A stretch of 64,000 nt of DNA from Lichenostomus cassidix (lineage: Eukaryota; Chordata; Aves; Passeriformes; Meliphagidae). The translations under genes and the position numbers were made by a program. The number at the start of each line of letters is the position of its first letter. Position 1 is the stretch's first letter. The stretch covers positions 73,451,663-73,515,662 of the forward strand of contig CM039211.1 in the NCBI GenBank assembly GCA_008360975.2, in the 5' to 3' direction. The notes under the pieces were generated by a model that saw only the letters and a list, made by a program, of their open reading frames with translations, was not told the origin of the DNA and searched no databases. Below are positions 1 through 13,390 of the stretch, piece by piece.

Positions 1-3000
1 CCCAGGAAAATCCCTCCTTGGATCAAACTGATGTGAGCCAGGAGTGTGTGTGCAGTAAAGCTCCTGATGTCAAACAGGATTAGCTGCCTGCTTTTCCTGC
101 CCAGTTTCATTCATTCACAGGCAAGCTGGCCTTTCAATGGACACAGCTTCATTTCCAGTGCAAGTGGAATTCCTCCAGGCCTGGTGCCTGGACAAAGGGG
201 CACCTGCCTCCACAGCCAATTTTCCTGCTCTCATATCCCTCTTTCCAAATTTGGCCTGTCCCCACAGATCCCTCGTCACCTCCACCTTATAAAGAGGACA
301 GGTTGCACGTGCAGAATTTAAAATAAGAATGCATCCTGCTTGCAAAACCCAGATGGTCCCTGCTGCATCCTCCTGGGCTGGAAGGCTGGACATCTCCAGA
401 CATGGCATTTGCAAGCAGGATCCATCTATCAGCCACAACTGGTGTCCCAGTCATCACCTCAACCTGGTGCTGGGAGTGAGATGAGCATTTTCTCAGGCAC
501 AGAAAACATCTGAGCAGATGAGGGAATGGTGCTGGGGTTCAAACCCAGCTTTAATGTCGGATGGACAAGGGTTTACAAACTGCCTACCAAACCATCCCAC
601 CCATATGAAGGAGCCCCAGAATAGGATTTTGTGAGATTTCTTGAAACTATTATGCTTTTACACTGAGCTTGTGCTATAGGGAATGCAGCCCAGCAGATGG
701 GATATTTATGTTAATACATTTTTCCATGGAGTGGGGGTATCAGCACTGCTGTGGATGCTGGGATGAGCAAGGATTCACTGTGTTTGATCCTCTCTCTTCC
801 CACCAGCTCCATGTAGCAAGGAGGGGATTGCTGGCCTAGGGATGGGATGCTCTAGAGGGCATGGATTCTTTGTTTCAGCAGGAGGACTTCCAGTGTCCCC
901 AAAATTCCAGAGATAGCCCAAGGTTTCCTGCACACATTCATAAAGGCAAAGGGCACATCACTGCTCCAAGATTCCCAGAGTACTGGGACTTACAGGAATA
1001 AAATGAATATAACAAGGATCTCCTGCACTGCTGCAGAGGAGCAAGGCTGCTGAGAGGAAACTACCTCTTCTGGGCATGACATGGGGTGTCTGCAGGGCTG
1101 GGTCAGACAGATGCCCCAGCTGCTCTTATGGCAACCCAACAAGGAAATTGATTTGTATTTCCTTGTGATTCCCTGTCTCCCCTCCAGTCCCTCTCCATGG
1201 AACTGAGAGATTGGCTTCTGATTCTCAGACATACGATTAGTTCCCCATGTCTGTGTGTCCTGCAGATGGCAGGTCTGTCCCTGTCCCTCTGCTCTCTGCA
1301 AGGTCTGGCTGAGGCTGGTAATGGTGTTTTGCTGTGACTGGGTTTGTGGGATAACAGGTCTTTAAGGTGATGATAAACTGCTGATACCCAGCTGAGCTGA
1401 CACCCTGGCACGTGTTTGGGAATCCAGAAAGGTGTGAGATAGGAAGGACAGCAATAAAAACTAAGTGATGGGGAAGACAACTCTGTCGCCTGGGTAGTGC
1501 TGAAGGAGGCACTGGCAAACATCCAGGACAAAATGGGGATTGCTGTTGATTGTGTGCAGACCAGGCTACTGAATCCACCCTCTCAGAGCTTCCAACCAGT
1601 GCTCCAAGATCTCTAACAACTGTGAGGTTAACAGCAAAACTTTTGCTTGCACATCAATCAGTATGCTCCCACCAGAGTGATTCAAACCTCAGCTGAATCA
1701 ATAATTAACTACTTGTACCTCCTGCAGCCCCTCAAGGACCTCACAGGCATCACTGGATGAGGCCATGAGACACCCACATTGGGTGGGTAATTGCTGCTGA
1801 TAGCAGATTTGGAGCCAGACAGAGAGGTCAGGGTGTGAGACCAGGGCAGAAGGTTCAAGTGACCAACCTGGTCACCTCAGGGTGTTTTTTGGACACGGGA
1901 AGTACCCACAGCTCCTGTTGGCTCTGCTCATCAGCTGCCTCAGTTACCCAAACCTGGGAATGTAAAACTGATTATGTTTCTTGTCCTGGGAGTTTGCCTA
2001 GCCTCTACTTTAGAAAGAACAGGTTTCTGCCCTTATTTTCCCCTTCATGCCCAAATGCCTTTGAGAGAAATAAGCAGTGTGTGTGTGCCTGATGGTTGCA
2101 GTAATTTTGTGGAGTTGTTCTTGTTGAACTGGAAGAATTCCATATCCCTGGAATCATTCAAGGCAGGTTGGATGGGGCTTGGAGCAACCTGGTCTAGTGG
2201 AAGGTGTCCCTGCCCATGTCAGGGAATGAAACAAGATGAGCTTTAAGGCCCCTTGCAATCCAAACATCCTGTGATTCTGTGAGGTGGTCAGTGACCAAAT
2301 GCAAGTTACAAATCATCTGGTGGTGGGATGATGTGTGGTAGGTGTCTGTGGGGTGGTGGTCACAGTCCTGGTAGCCTGGACTTCCACCACGTGGTGCATT
2401 TTGAAGCCCTCTGTGATTAAAACCATTCACAGAGCTGTGGCCATCATGAAGTCAGGTCCACGCTGAAGGCCACTGGTAGGATTTCCAGCTTTTCCCAAAA
2501 TGGCCAAAACATCCTGAGAAGAAGCTGCTGTGCATTCGAATGGTGGAGATCCAGCCTGCAGGAAATGACGTGATGAAAGCCTGTGGGAGTGAAATGCCTC
2601 ATGGCTGGGTGAAGCCAGGACCTCTGCGAGGCTGGGCACAGGGTGTCATCTGTAATTTAAAAGCTTTATCTGCTTTAAATGTCAACAGCTCCTTTGTTGG
2701 AGTCAAAATAATTGCCATGATTCGCATGTCTCGGTCACACACCCCTGAGTGCTTCGCAGAGGGAGATGAGCAAATCATTCCCGTTTGTTGCCGGATGGGA
2801 AATCAGGGTGCAGAGGTGATGGGAGCCCACGCAGGGCTGGAAATAGGTTCAGTCTCCTGTGCTGCTGTTCTCCAAGTTCTGCATGGAAGCTGCAGGCTCA
2901 AAGCAAGTTTTCTGTCGTCATCTTACTCTGCTTTGTCTTGTCTCTCTGCTGGCAGTAGCGTGGGCGGGGATGTGGTGGAATCTCAGTGGGCTTCTGTCCT

Positions 3001-6000
3001 TGGCTGCAGGCAGAGAGGCCAAGAGTGGGCAGCTGGAGGAAGAGCAGAGCCCATGAAAGACCTGATGGTCCCATTTGATGTCCTACCACCTCCAGCAAAG
3101 GAGTTTTTGTAGTGGTGTCTGTGAAGTGAGACATGCCCAGTGGAGCTGTGGGTGGTACAGAGGATCTCAGTGGGACCCCAAGAATCCATGGGCAGAGGGG
3201 TTTGACTTGTCCCTGGTGCTGTCACAGGTTTCTCCAGCACCTCCTGAGCTCCTTCCAAATGCCAGTGCTGTAAACCACTCATCTCATACTCCTCAGGAAG
3301 CAAACCTGCATACCAGGATCTCCTTCAGGCCAGGACCTAAGTACGAGCAATATTTAAATTCTAAGCAGGGAATAATGCAGTGAGGTTAACTGTGCAAAAT
3401 GTAGTTTATGGAGCTCTTTCTAGGAAGGTCTGGGGAGGGAGCAGACAGAGGCTGTACTTCTCCAGGACAGCAATAAGGGACAGAGGCTGTCCAACCTCTA
3501 CTGACCAGCTCCCTTCTCCAACGCACTGGATTTGCCTTAGCCCTTTCCAAAGAGCCATTTAGGGCTACAGAATTTTGCAGAACATTGCCAGTAAGATCGA
3601 CTATTTAGCACAGCCTATCTCAGCTTTTTATATAGCTCTTAGCACGTATATCTAAGCATCATATATTTCTTTTTTGTGCAGTATTTCTGACTCAGTATTT
3701 CCTGCCTCCTTGACAATGACTGAGTAAACAGCAGAGCTGCCAGAGGAAGAGCCCTGTGTTTACAGAGCAACAAGCCCAAATGTGCCTTTTTTTTTTTCCA
3801 TCAGAAGGTGGCAATGCTTAAATTAACCCTCATTTTTATCCCTCGCTAAACTTTTGCCCTCGAACTTGCTGCTGTCAGAGTCAGCCATGGGTTGGTGGGC
3901 CCAGATCTGGGGAAAAGTTATTTGGAACTTGTCTTAAAAAAAGTGTGGCGGACTCCCCAACGGAAGAATTTTCGGCTGCAGCTGTCTGAGCTGCAGTGAG
4001 GGCTTAGATCTGATGGCAAAATGCTGCTTCTCATCCCACTTGACTCTACTGCCCACCAAAAATGTTAGAGGATGGATTTGCCACCTCTCCCATGGAGTGG
4101 CCTTTCCTCTTGGCTCTTCTAGCATGGTCCTGGTGTTGGAGAGGTCTCATGTCTGTGCCGGTCTTGCATCTACTCTGGTATGAGGAGTGGGCTTTAACTT
4201 GGGTGTGAGAGTGGAAACCCCCCAGGATAAAGGCATTTTTAATTTCCATTGCTGACAGGAACCTCAGCCAAGCTTACAAAGAGTCCAGCAGGGATTGTCA
4301 GAGAATTTGCTGAGCCCTGGGCCTTCTCTGTTGTGTGTGAACACAGGACACCCTGACCTACCCATCACACATGGTGGGGCCCAACATGATGAACCTGCTT
4401 GGCCTTCAGATTTATGCCCCAAACTTGTCCTGTATGAGAGTTTTTTAGAGGTCTCTTAGGTATCCCCCCACTTGCCACATGGTTTCCCAATGAATTCTTC
4501 TCCCAAACCAGGCAGAGAAAGGAGGCCAACCCTGCTACCTGGTATAAATACATTTTATTTTAAACTATAGGCACTGAAGGAAGGTCATCCAGTAAACACA
4601 CCCAGATTATCTACAGGCCAGAGCACCCCCAAATTAGTAATACAATTCGTGTTTAAAAATACAGCCAAACTGATGAAAGATAATTTGCTTACTGCCCTGA
4701 CATCACCACCTAAGCATGGGGCAAGCCAATCCACAGGTTATTTTTATATAACTCCGTGAGGCATTTCCAGAGCAAATAAAGTTCAGTGGGCAGGGCAGTG
4801 ACCCGGCTGTCTGGTTCCAGAGCTTTTCAGCCCCCTCAAGGCTCGTCATCGGTGTGTGGAGGTCTGTGGGTCAGGGCACAGCTCCCTGGGATGTGCCCTG
4901 GGCACACAGGACGTGGGGTTTGTTCTCTGCCCGCCAGCTCCTCGCCTCTCCCACACGCTGCCTCTGGCTCATCCGCTTGGGTTGCACAGCCCTTGGAGCT
5001 TCTCTCTGTGTTCTCCAAGGGTCACAGGGCCTGCTGTGGGCACAGCTGACCTGCAGCAGGTGAGTCGCACGTGTAACTCCATTAACCAAACAGTCCAGCT
5101 GAGCCTCGGTGACAGCAGTGGTCTCCTCAAGCACCCCAGGGCAGATGGGACACCTCTGTGTGGGTGGCACTCAGTGCACACCATGGTGCAGGTCAAATTT
5201 AAGCACAGAACTCCCTGGGCCACCTACCTTGTGCATGCTGTGACACAGGTGTAGCACCACTCTGAGGGAGATGGGTTTCTCAGGATGCTTCAGGATACCC
5301 CTGGCACTGCCTGTCCAGCTGCCATGGAGGTTCCTGCCAAGCCCAACTCTGGTCTGTTGGCAAGCATGGTCCTGAAAAATTCTTCCCACTAGCGAGATGC
5401 TCTTCCTACTTTGTCAGAGGAATCAATATCACTGCCCTCCTTTTGCAGAGTACATGCAAATCACCTCCTTTTGCGAAGTTTAGCCCAACCTGAGTCTGCA
5501 AATGGAGCAAAATTATTCCCACTGCGGCATCACATTCTGGGTGGAAATGTTCACGGTGACTTCTGCATCCATCCTATATTCCATCCCCCTCTCCCATGCC
5601 TTGTGGGGGTCCCTCAAAGTCTGCACAAGCTTTTCTGTGACTGGAGGAGGGGGGACCATAGTCCCTTTTCTTTTACAAGGATCTGCTTCAGTGTTCATTG
5701 ATGTCCCTGCATCACCCACCAGGTGCTACAGGATGAAAAAAGGAGGGTGATGTGTGGTGGAATCCTTTCCTGCCCAGCTCCTGTCCCAGGCCTGATGAGT
5801 TTGGTTTGGTTTGCTGGTCAGTTTATAGAATTTTGGGGGGTTGGTTGGTTTGGGGTTTTTTTTACAGAAAATATCTTTTTTAAAATATAATGTTGAAGAG
5901 TCAGTTTTCTCTCCTGCAAGGGTGCAGAGCAGGGTGTGCCTGAAGCAGGAACAGGAAGGAGCAGAGTTTCCTGCAGTGGTTCTTATTCTTTCCCAGTAAT

Positions 6001-8021
6001 CTGGGACTGCAGAGTCCATGCAGTTATCCCAAACTGCTAGGAATTTCACAGCATGCCCCAGGGATCCCAAAATACAGCACAGCTGCCCAGGTACATGAGT
6101 GTGGACCTTCCAGGCCCAGGCAGAGCAGGAGGTGCTGGAGGGCATCCAGGCTGGGAGAGGCAGGATGGGTTCAGGGCTGGAGCTGGCTGGGATGCTGCAT
6201 GAGATGGAGAAGAATCAAGGAAAAGCTCCAGGGTTCAAAGGGAGCATTTTGTGCACTATGGGTGTGGATGAGGCAGATGAGGGACATGGGATGCTCTTGC
6301 CTGGGTCTTTAATTTCTTACTGATCAGGATACCATCTCTCTTTGACTTTTTTTTTTGCATTAAGTTCAATTGAAAACTCCAGAATGAGTAATTTGGTAAC
6401 CCTGGGGTGGTAGCCTGAGCTGGCAAATAACTCCTCCATCACTGCCCAGGGACTGGCTGGATAATGAAAGGATGAACTCTGCAAACTCCCCCGTAGAGTC
6501 TGGGGAGACCCAACAGGATTTGGCTGCAGGTTGACTTCGAAGTCGCAGACACAGTTGGGCAACTGACTTATGGAAATGGGTGTAGAGAGGAATTAGTCAT
6601 CACTGTTTGGTTAATAAGTGCCTTGGCTATTTTACAAGTCTTTTTTCCTGCATATGCAAATATGTATTTTATTTTTCCTTTTGTAATGGAACATATAAAT
6701 AGCTTCTGCCTTGGATCTTCTGTGCACACAGTTGTGTCATGAAAATAATCATCATGCTTTTGCCTGGCTCTCTTTATCAGCTGCTTCACTTACCTTTGTT
6801 CTAAAAGGAAGATCTCCTGTGTGTTGTCCAGGGCAAGAGAGCAAACTTTGGTGTGGTGGCTTTTATATCTCCCTGGTGTTGCAGAGAGCAGCTGCAGGTC
6901 AGAGCATTTGCAGCAGCAAAGCTCTTTGTCTCAGGCAGTAGGAATAAACTGAGATGAAAAAGATAAAAGGTAATTTATTTAGTTGCTGGATTTCAAAGGT
7001 TGTGCAACCCACACTGGGAGCACGCGGTGTGGAGAACAAACTTGTCCTCTTCTTCACTATTCCTCTGATAGTGTCTACTAAATTTTAGTATGAAGGAAAG
7101 GTCACTGTGGAGACAGACAAGCAAAGTCGTGTGGGATGTCATGCAAGAACCTCTGCAGCATCTCTTAGAGCCCAAGGAAGCCTTCTTGACTCTGAGCCTG
7201 ATGCAGTCCCTTGTGCCATCCTTGAGATGGGTTTTTATTGGCTTGTCTGTGTTGTCTTGTGCTCTTTGCCACACGCTTCCATCACATACATCCCTTTTCA
7301 TACCCTGCCTTTGGACAAGCCCCTTTTTCCTCCCCATCCGGAGGTCTGATGGAGAGGCAGCTACCCCCCTGTGTGCTTCCTCCTGATGTTGATCCATAAA
7401 TCACGTCACTGGGATAATCCTTAGTCATGACAACCATCAGCTCAGGCGCAGGGTGACCTTTTAATGCCAAGCCCAGGCTGCCCTGATCTTCTGGTCGGGC
7501 AGGGAGCCAGTCTCTGCCATTATTTTGTGAGACGCCAGAGAGCAGCCAGACCATTAGGATGCTCCTGGCCAGACACTGGGTCTGCTGAAGATACTGGAAT
7601 GAATGGGCTGGGCAGGTCAAGCTGGACCACCAAGCCCAGCATGGCCACCAGCATTTCCCCTGCATTTTATTTAACATCTTCATTGCTGCTTTTATTCAGT
7701 CCTGGTGGTGTATGTGGAAAAGACAGGGGGAAGAGTAGCGCGCAGGGGACACTGTTTCTAGCGCAAGCTGTGGCAGTTATTGCAGAAGTTGGTGATATTT
7801 CTACAATACCTGCCTTTTGGTGGCTTTGCTGTGTTGAAATTCCAGCCACTCCGTGCACATTGAGTAATCTCCACGCTGTTACTAAAGAGTCAGTCTGTCT
7901 GTCTGTCCTCCCTCCACCCCGAGTTTCAATTTCCTCCTAATTCCCTCTCTAGACAGCCGTTGCCTCTCCCATGGTGGTGCAGGGTTGCTGATGCCTCCTC
8001 TTGTCTGTGTGCCTCTTGCAG
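1..8021 (+). other. CTIF: CTIF intron, 3' part (upstream of first visible exon)
   Basis: No exon with matching splice sites and recognisable CTIF sequence was found here, so this is read as the downstream part of a large CTIF intron. It ends in a good acceptor: a pyrimidine-rich stretch followed by CAG at 8019-8021. It holds one CR1 tail (2131-2281), a T/G-rich stretch near 5796-5866 and otherwise unique sequence. Open reading frames up to 190 codons occur (for example 2540-3112) but show no domain, no splice context and no family resemblance. A short upstream CTIF exon that I failed to recognise cannot be excluded. Confidence 0.7.
2131..2281 (+). mobile_element. CR1 retroposon tail
   Basis: The sequence follows the CR1 3'-end pattern: GGCTTGGAGCAACCTGGT, then GGAAGGTGTCCCTGCCCATG, then a short octamer-type end (TGTGATTCTGTG). 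It is strongly 5'-truncated, as is normal for CR1, and moderately diverged. It lies in the CTIF intron in the sense orientation. Confidence 0.85.
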
Positions 8022-8177
8022 AAGGATTTCTCCATGCGGGAGGAGCTGCAGCAGCGGGACGTGGAGCGCTGGCTGGGGTTCATCACCTTCCTCTGCGAGG
8101 TCTTCGGCACCATGAGGAGCAGCACTGGGGAGCCTTTCCGAGTCCTCGTCTGCCCCATCTACACCTGCCTCAGGGAG
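8022..8177 (+). CDS. CTIF: CTIF coding exon (MIF4G domain), third from the end
   Basis: CTIF binds CBP80 of the nuclear cap-binding complex and recruits eIF3 and the small ribosomal subunit for cap-binding-complex-dependent translation. This is the round of translation coupled to nonsense-mediated decay. The exon is 156 nt (52 codons), phase 0 at both ends, flanked by CAG at 8019-8021 and GTAAAT at 8178. Its translation begins KDFSMREELQQRD, continues through WLGFITFLCEVFGTMRSSTG and ends IYTCLRE. I recognise this as the later part of the CTIF MIF4G domain, a helical repeat fold that contacts initiation factors. The reading frame joins directly to the exon at 22622. Human CTIF is about 598 residues, so this exon covers roughly residues 458-509. 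A CR1 tail lies only about 93 bp beyond the donor. The related family member PAIP1 was considered, but the sequence matches my memory of CTIF better. Confidence 0.93.
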
Positions 8178-8270
8178 GTAAATGCCGTCCCACTTTGTCC
8201 TTCCCCACCAGCAGGCCAGGCTGTTGCGTTGCTCTGTGGAGATGCCCATGGTCTGTGGATGACACTTGGA

Positions 8271-8413
8271 AGGCTGTGGCTGCCCCTGGATCCCTGGGTG
8301 GATGGGGCTTGGAGCAGCCTGGGATAGTGGAAGGTGTCCCTGTCCATGGCATGGGGTGGAAGGAGATAAAGGATTTTTAAGGCCTTTCCAGCCCAAACCA
8401 TTCCAGGATTCCA
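8271..8413 (+). mobile_element. CR1 tail next to CTIF exon
   Basis: Typical CR1 3' sequence (GCTGTGGCTGCCCCTGGATC through GGAAGGTGTCCCTGTCCATG to ATTCCAGGATTCCAT), sense to CTIF. It starts about 93 bp after the donor of the 8022-8177 exon. Confidence 0.88.
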
Positions 8414-9718
8414 TATTTGCTTTATAATTCCTAGAGGTTTGCTCTGGCAACAGTTCTCACCTCAAAAGTGGCTGCATCTGCAGGGATGCTTGGCCATTCC
8501 TGCCTATTGTCTTTCTGCTCATTAAAGCACAATAATTGAAACACACTCCCTTTGTCCAAGGACCAGCAGCTGAAATGGCAAACGCAGCGCTGGACTTTGC
8601 AAATCACAGTGTTGCGAAAATCCCCACCTAAGAAGTTTAAACAGATTCTTAAAGCAGCTGAAGCCAACTCAATTGATGAGACAGACTGAGGGGAGGAAAG
8701 AGGGAGAGAAATTGAGTTCATAATGTCCTCAGACCCCACCCAGTGCGGCACAAACTCAGCCCTGCCACCAGGGTTGGGGATTTTTCAGAACTTGATTTCC
8801 TGATGAGCTCATTGTCCACTTCCCCATGGCTCAGGGTGGTGGCAGAAGCCTTGATGAGTACCTACAGAAAAGACAGCTCAAGTGTTAATGTTTCAAAGAG
8901 GAGGAAAGGGCTTCCCTCCATCCTGTTTTAAAGACAGTTTTGTCTCCTGCTGGTGCCTGTAGAAGACTTTCTCAGAAAAACCCGCCTTGTTGCCCAGGGT
9001 TGGAGCTGTGAATCTCAAATTGTCAGTAGTGCTTCTGTCAGGCCATAAATAACTCACTGTAAAATAAGTTCTCCGCTAGACCTCAGGCAAGGGAAGGATA
9101 AAGAAAGTGCTGGTGATGGCTTTTTTTACGTGCATGAGAAGTTTCCTCTGAATGCAAACACCATAAACATTTTGTCTGGGTGGTAATACTGTGGGCAGGG
9201 TTCACAGATGGTGACTGGAGTAGTGAGGAGTGCAGGCCTCATGAGGAGGCACACATATCCAGAGGAGGAGGTGGGAGAGGGATGCTAAAAATAGCCGAAC
9301 TTCCCCAAAATCTCTGCCCACAGAGGTATGTGTCACCTTCTGGGGAAGATCTTGACGTCTAGCAAAGCCCCTGTGCCCATCCGCTTCCCATCGTAATCGT
9401 GACACAACACAGCCCTGATTCTGCCAGAGCTTTTCCCTGCCCACTCCTGTCTGCCCTCACCGTGCTGTCACTGTCCCTCTTGTCACCTTTCTGCTCTGTG
9501 GGGACATGGTGGTGATCTAGAGGTGTGCGGAAGGACGTGAATTTCATATATCAGGGATATTTTTTGCTACAGGGCAGCTCCATAAAAAGATTTACTAATT
9601 ATATCAAGATGTCATGCGTAAATTTGCTCTTAAAAATACATCTCTGTTCCTTAGCAGGACAGGTCTGTCCCTGTGGTGTTGTTTGTCACAGATGACTTTA
9701 CTAGGTGATCTTTAATAG

Positions 9719-9767
9719 CGAGATGATCTTTAGGTCCCTTCCAACCCAAGCCAGTCTGTGATTCTAA
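9719..9767 (+). mobile_element. CR1 3' end fragment
   Basis: Only the last 50 bp or so of a CR1 are left: GATGATCTTTAGGTCCCTTC, CCAACCCAAGCC, then TCTGTGATTCTAAG. Upstream of it (9685-9718) similarity is doubtful. Confidence 0.7.
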
Positions 9768-12700
9768 GAAGACTCTTGTCTTAGCTGATCTGGGTGAGCC
9801 TGACTCTGCTGGCTCCCCTGTCCCAGAATGGTTGGTCTGACTGTTCTCTCTGCAGTGCTCTGACCTTGACTCACGCCATCCCCCTTCCATGGCTCTGGAG
9901 TGGGTTTTCGTTTCGCTGCCTTTTTTTGCCACTCTCAGCTAGTCCTGCTGCCTGGCACCAGCCCAGGGGAGCAGGATCACCTATTTATCAACAGTGTCAG
10001 GCTCTGAGATGGTTGCAGGGCCAAAGCCAGACTGTAGACACAGCCAGAGGCCTTGGTGGGCTCTTCCAGCTGCACCCAGGAGAGGACAAGGACATCTGCA
10101 CAGACTGGCCCTGCTGGATGCTCTGTGGGAACTCCCTGGTTGTGCAGAGTGTTCATCCCTTGGTGATCCCCATGAGCCACATGGGCTGGTGTTCCAGCTG
10201 AGGGGAGGGTGTCACCATGGCCTATACAGTTTGGGACTCCCACATGTCTCAGGACAGGTTCATAAGGTGTAGCAGCACTCACCATGTTTTTTTTCCCCTT
10301 CTGCTGATCAGAGCATGCATCCCCATGTACAGCCTCAGCCCCTCACCCCTAACTCCTTCCCCACTGGGCATCCCCCAGCAAACTCCCTCTGTGCTGCCCA
10401 CAATCCTGCATAGCTCTCTTTGCCTCCATCCACCCATCCTTTGACCATAAATCATTAGCAGAGGTGAGATAACATCTCTCCCTCTGCCTGTCCTTTCAGC
10501 TCCTCTTGCGTTTTAGTTTCTCTTTTTTTTTTTTTTTCTTTTTCCCTTTTCCTTTATAGCTCTGGCAGACTCAGCCAAAGGTCAGCAAGGCAGTGAGCAA
10601 GAGGAAGGGGAAAATTGCCTGATGACTGAGGCAGGAATGTCTCTTCCCTTCCCCCTGCAAAGCTTCCTCTCTCCAGCTCCTTTCCCCCCAAATAAAAGCT
10701 TATTCACACCGTCATTAGCTGGGGAGGAGGGAGTGAGGGTGGCCGTGAGGACATCGGTGCTGGCTGGGGAGGAGCTGGGGACATGGCTGGGGCACTGGGT
10801 GACAATGCCAGCGCTATTTATCGAGCGGTGTGGATGGGTTGGTTTTTGTGGGCTGGGAGGAAAAAAAAAGAAAAGACAAGTTCATTTGAGGCGAGGCTGG
10901 ATGATAAATGCTGGGGTTTGCTGGCTGATCGATCCGGCGCCCATCGCTGTCCTCGGGGAAGCAGGCAGAGCTCTGTGTCAGACACTGCAGTGGGTGTTTA
11001 ACCAGGGAAAAGGAGGTTTGGCTCAGAGCTGCCACCTCACCCAGGCGGTGTTTTGGGAACCCTTTGGCATAAACACAGTCCACACCAAGTCTGCATCCCG
11101 GGGGACTCTGCTGCATCCTCCTCCATCACCTGAGCTTGGAATGGGGGGGGAAGGAAGGGTCTGCCACCACATCCAACACTGACGGCATCTCCCAGGAGCA
11201 GAATCTCTAGAAAATGAAAAGTTTAATTTCCATAACTATTCTGAGGGTTGTGCAGGCTGAGAGTGTGTCCTCACAGCATGGTCTGATGAGGTCAGCGTTG
11301 GGATTTTAGGCAAAGAGATGCCAAGGGAAGTAAAAGGTGGGTCCAGCTCTCGTTAAAGTGGTTTAATGGAGCACAGTGCTTTTGGACGGTGGTTTGGAGC
11401 AGAAGATGTTTTTCTGCTTGGAAAAGTGCATATTTTAGGTTGGAGAAGAGCAATGGATGCCCAAGGTCAGCCCAAAGGTCAGGCCAGGAGACAGCTGGGG
11501 AAAGGAGGAGAGCCCTTTGCAGATGAGAACAAGAGGACTATTGCAGCCATCAGATCTGGGAAGCCTGGGAAAAGAATAACAAAGCAGAGATGTTAAATGG
11601 AAATAAAAGTGCTTTCCTCCTATTCTTCCCTCAGAGCTTCGGGGAATCGAGGGCGAACTGGAGGAGGGCATTGTTCCTGGGATAAAGGCTTTCCCCAGGG
11701 ATGGTTATGCTGCAGCCAGGGCACTGTGGGTTTGACTCTTGCCTACTTCCAGACCTGGCTGTTCTGACTTGGGACCAGTGGTGGCATCTTGCAGGACCAC
11801 GTTCTTCCATGAGCCTTTTATCTGATGAAAATGCATTTATCAGTATTAGGATGTTTTCCTGTTTCCCATGCATGATGGTCTTAAGCAAGAGGGATGTCCA
11901 ACTTTCTCCTTCCAGCCCTATAGCCTTCTTGACTCTGGCCTCACTTTATTTCACAAAAACACTCTAAATTTGTCCCTGAACATCTCCTTCTGCGCTTCCA
12001 GGATGGTGAGGAGTGAACATGCTGACATCCTTTCTGCTCCAAAGGCTCTGCCCCATGTCCACACACCAAGGACCATGCTGAGCAGTGTTCTAACAATACT
12101 TCATGGTTCATGTTCCCCAAAACCAACTTAAGCCAGGAGAATAACCAAGGGACTTTGGTTCTTGCAGCCTGGCCATATTTCTTCTTTTCTGTGGCCTTCA
12201 ACATAGTCCACAAAATGTAGAAAAGAGGTGGTTAAGGCGAGGGAGCAGCAAATGTCAGTTGAACCACCAGAGCCTTGTGCATGTGCAAGAAGTGCCCTGT
12301 GGCAACTGAAGATGTAGAGATAATAAATAATATTATTTGCCATCTATTGTTCACTGATTGTCACCACTTTTGCCTTCCCTAGCTCTTTCCTAAGCGTGGT
12401 TGGAGCTGTTCCTCATCCAGCTCTGGGCTGCCACGTCTGTGTGTGAGCCTGTGGGGTGGCCATGGGCCACCCCAGCTTGGTGGCCTCCCTGTTTCATCCC
12501 CTGGTGCTGCTGGGGACAGGGAGCATTAGGACTGGATCCTGAGGGGCCCAGCCCAGTTCTAGGTGACATCTGAGGTCTGCAGGGAAGGAGGGATCATAGT
12601 CAGTGTGGCTTTTGATGAGTGCTGTTGGAAGGTTTGCCTCCTCTGGTATCTCAGTTTCATCCTCCGCAGATTTTGTTGGGACACCATCACAGGAGCTGCC

Positions 12701-13104
12701 ACAATCCTGCCAGCTCCCTGCCAGGAGCAGCCACTTCCAGTACAGCTGGTTGGTGCCAAGTGCTGCTCTGGATACATTTGTTTGTTCTTACAATGCCATT
12801 TAGCAGCCAGGTAACCTGAGCAGTTGCCTATGGCAGCAGAGCAGGAAGGTGGAAAATCTGGCTCAAGGAACTCGAGCTCAAGGTGATGCCATGTGGCAGT
12901 AATGCCACTGTGGGCCCTCGAGGTACCTCACCAACTGGTGTCCCACACAGGCAGGCGACACAGGGAGGGCTCTGTCCCCTCTCACACCCCATAATAACCC
13001 TGTCCCACCCCTCACCCATGTCCCTGTGCTCTTCTCCTGAGCAGGGCTGATTTTTTGTTGAAAGTTTTAGGTTTCCTCTTGGCACTTTCCTTCACCCCGC
13101 TGAG

Positions 13105-13390
13105 ATCCTGCTGATTGACAGCTCCTTGAACACATGTCAGTACATCCCAAACTTGGTGTCATCTCCAAACTTCACAAGACTGTGCTCCTCACCTCCTCCA
13201 GGCCATGGATAAGGATGCTAAATAGGGCAGGTCTGGGGATAACAACTTGGTAGTCCTCATCCCTGGCCTTCAGGCAGAGTTGGGCTGGAACCCAATGGCT
13301 ACAACCTTCTGGTCCCAACCATCCAACTCGTTTTTATACCCATCTGTTTGTCCTGGCTGGGATACAAAGGGACTGGATATCAGGGGTGAC
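13105..13390 (-). mobile_element. Degenerate internal CR1-like fragment
   Basis: The stretch includes CTTGGTGTCATCTCCAAACT followed by a decayed version of the block commonly seen inside longer avian CR1 copies, then ACAACCTTCTGGTCCCAACC. No 3' terminus is present. Assignment rests on remembered similarity and the limits are approximate. Confidence 0.45.

Noticed and set aside
2540..3112. 190-codon plus-strand open frame
   Set aside because: No domain, no family resemblance and no convincing splice context; it lies in CTIF intron sequence and its composition is like its surroundings.
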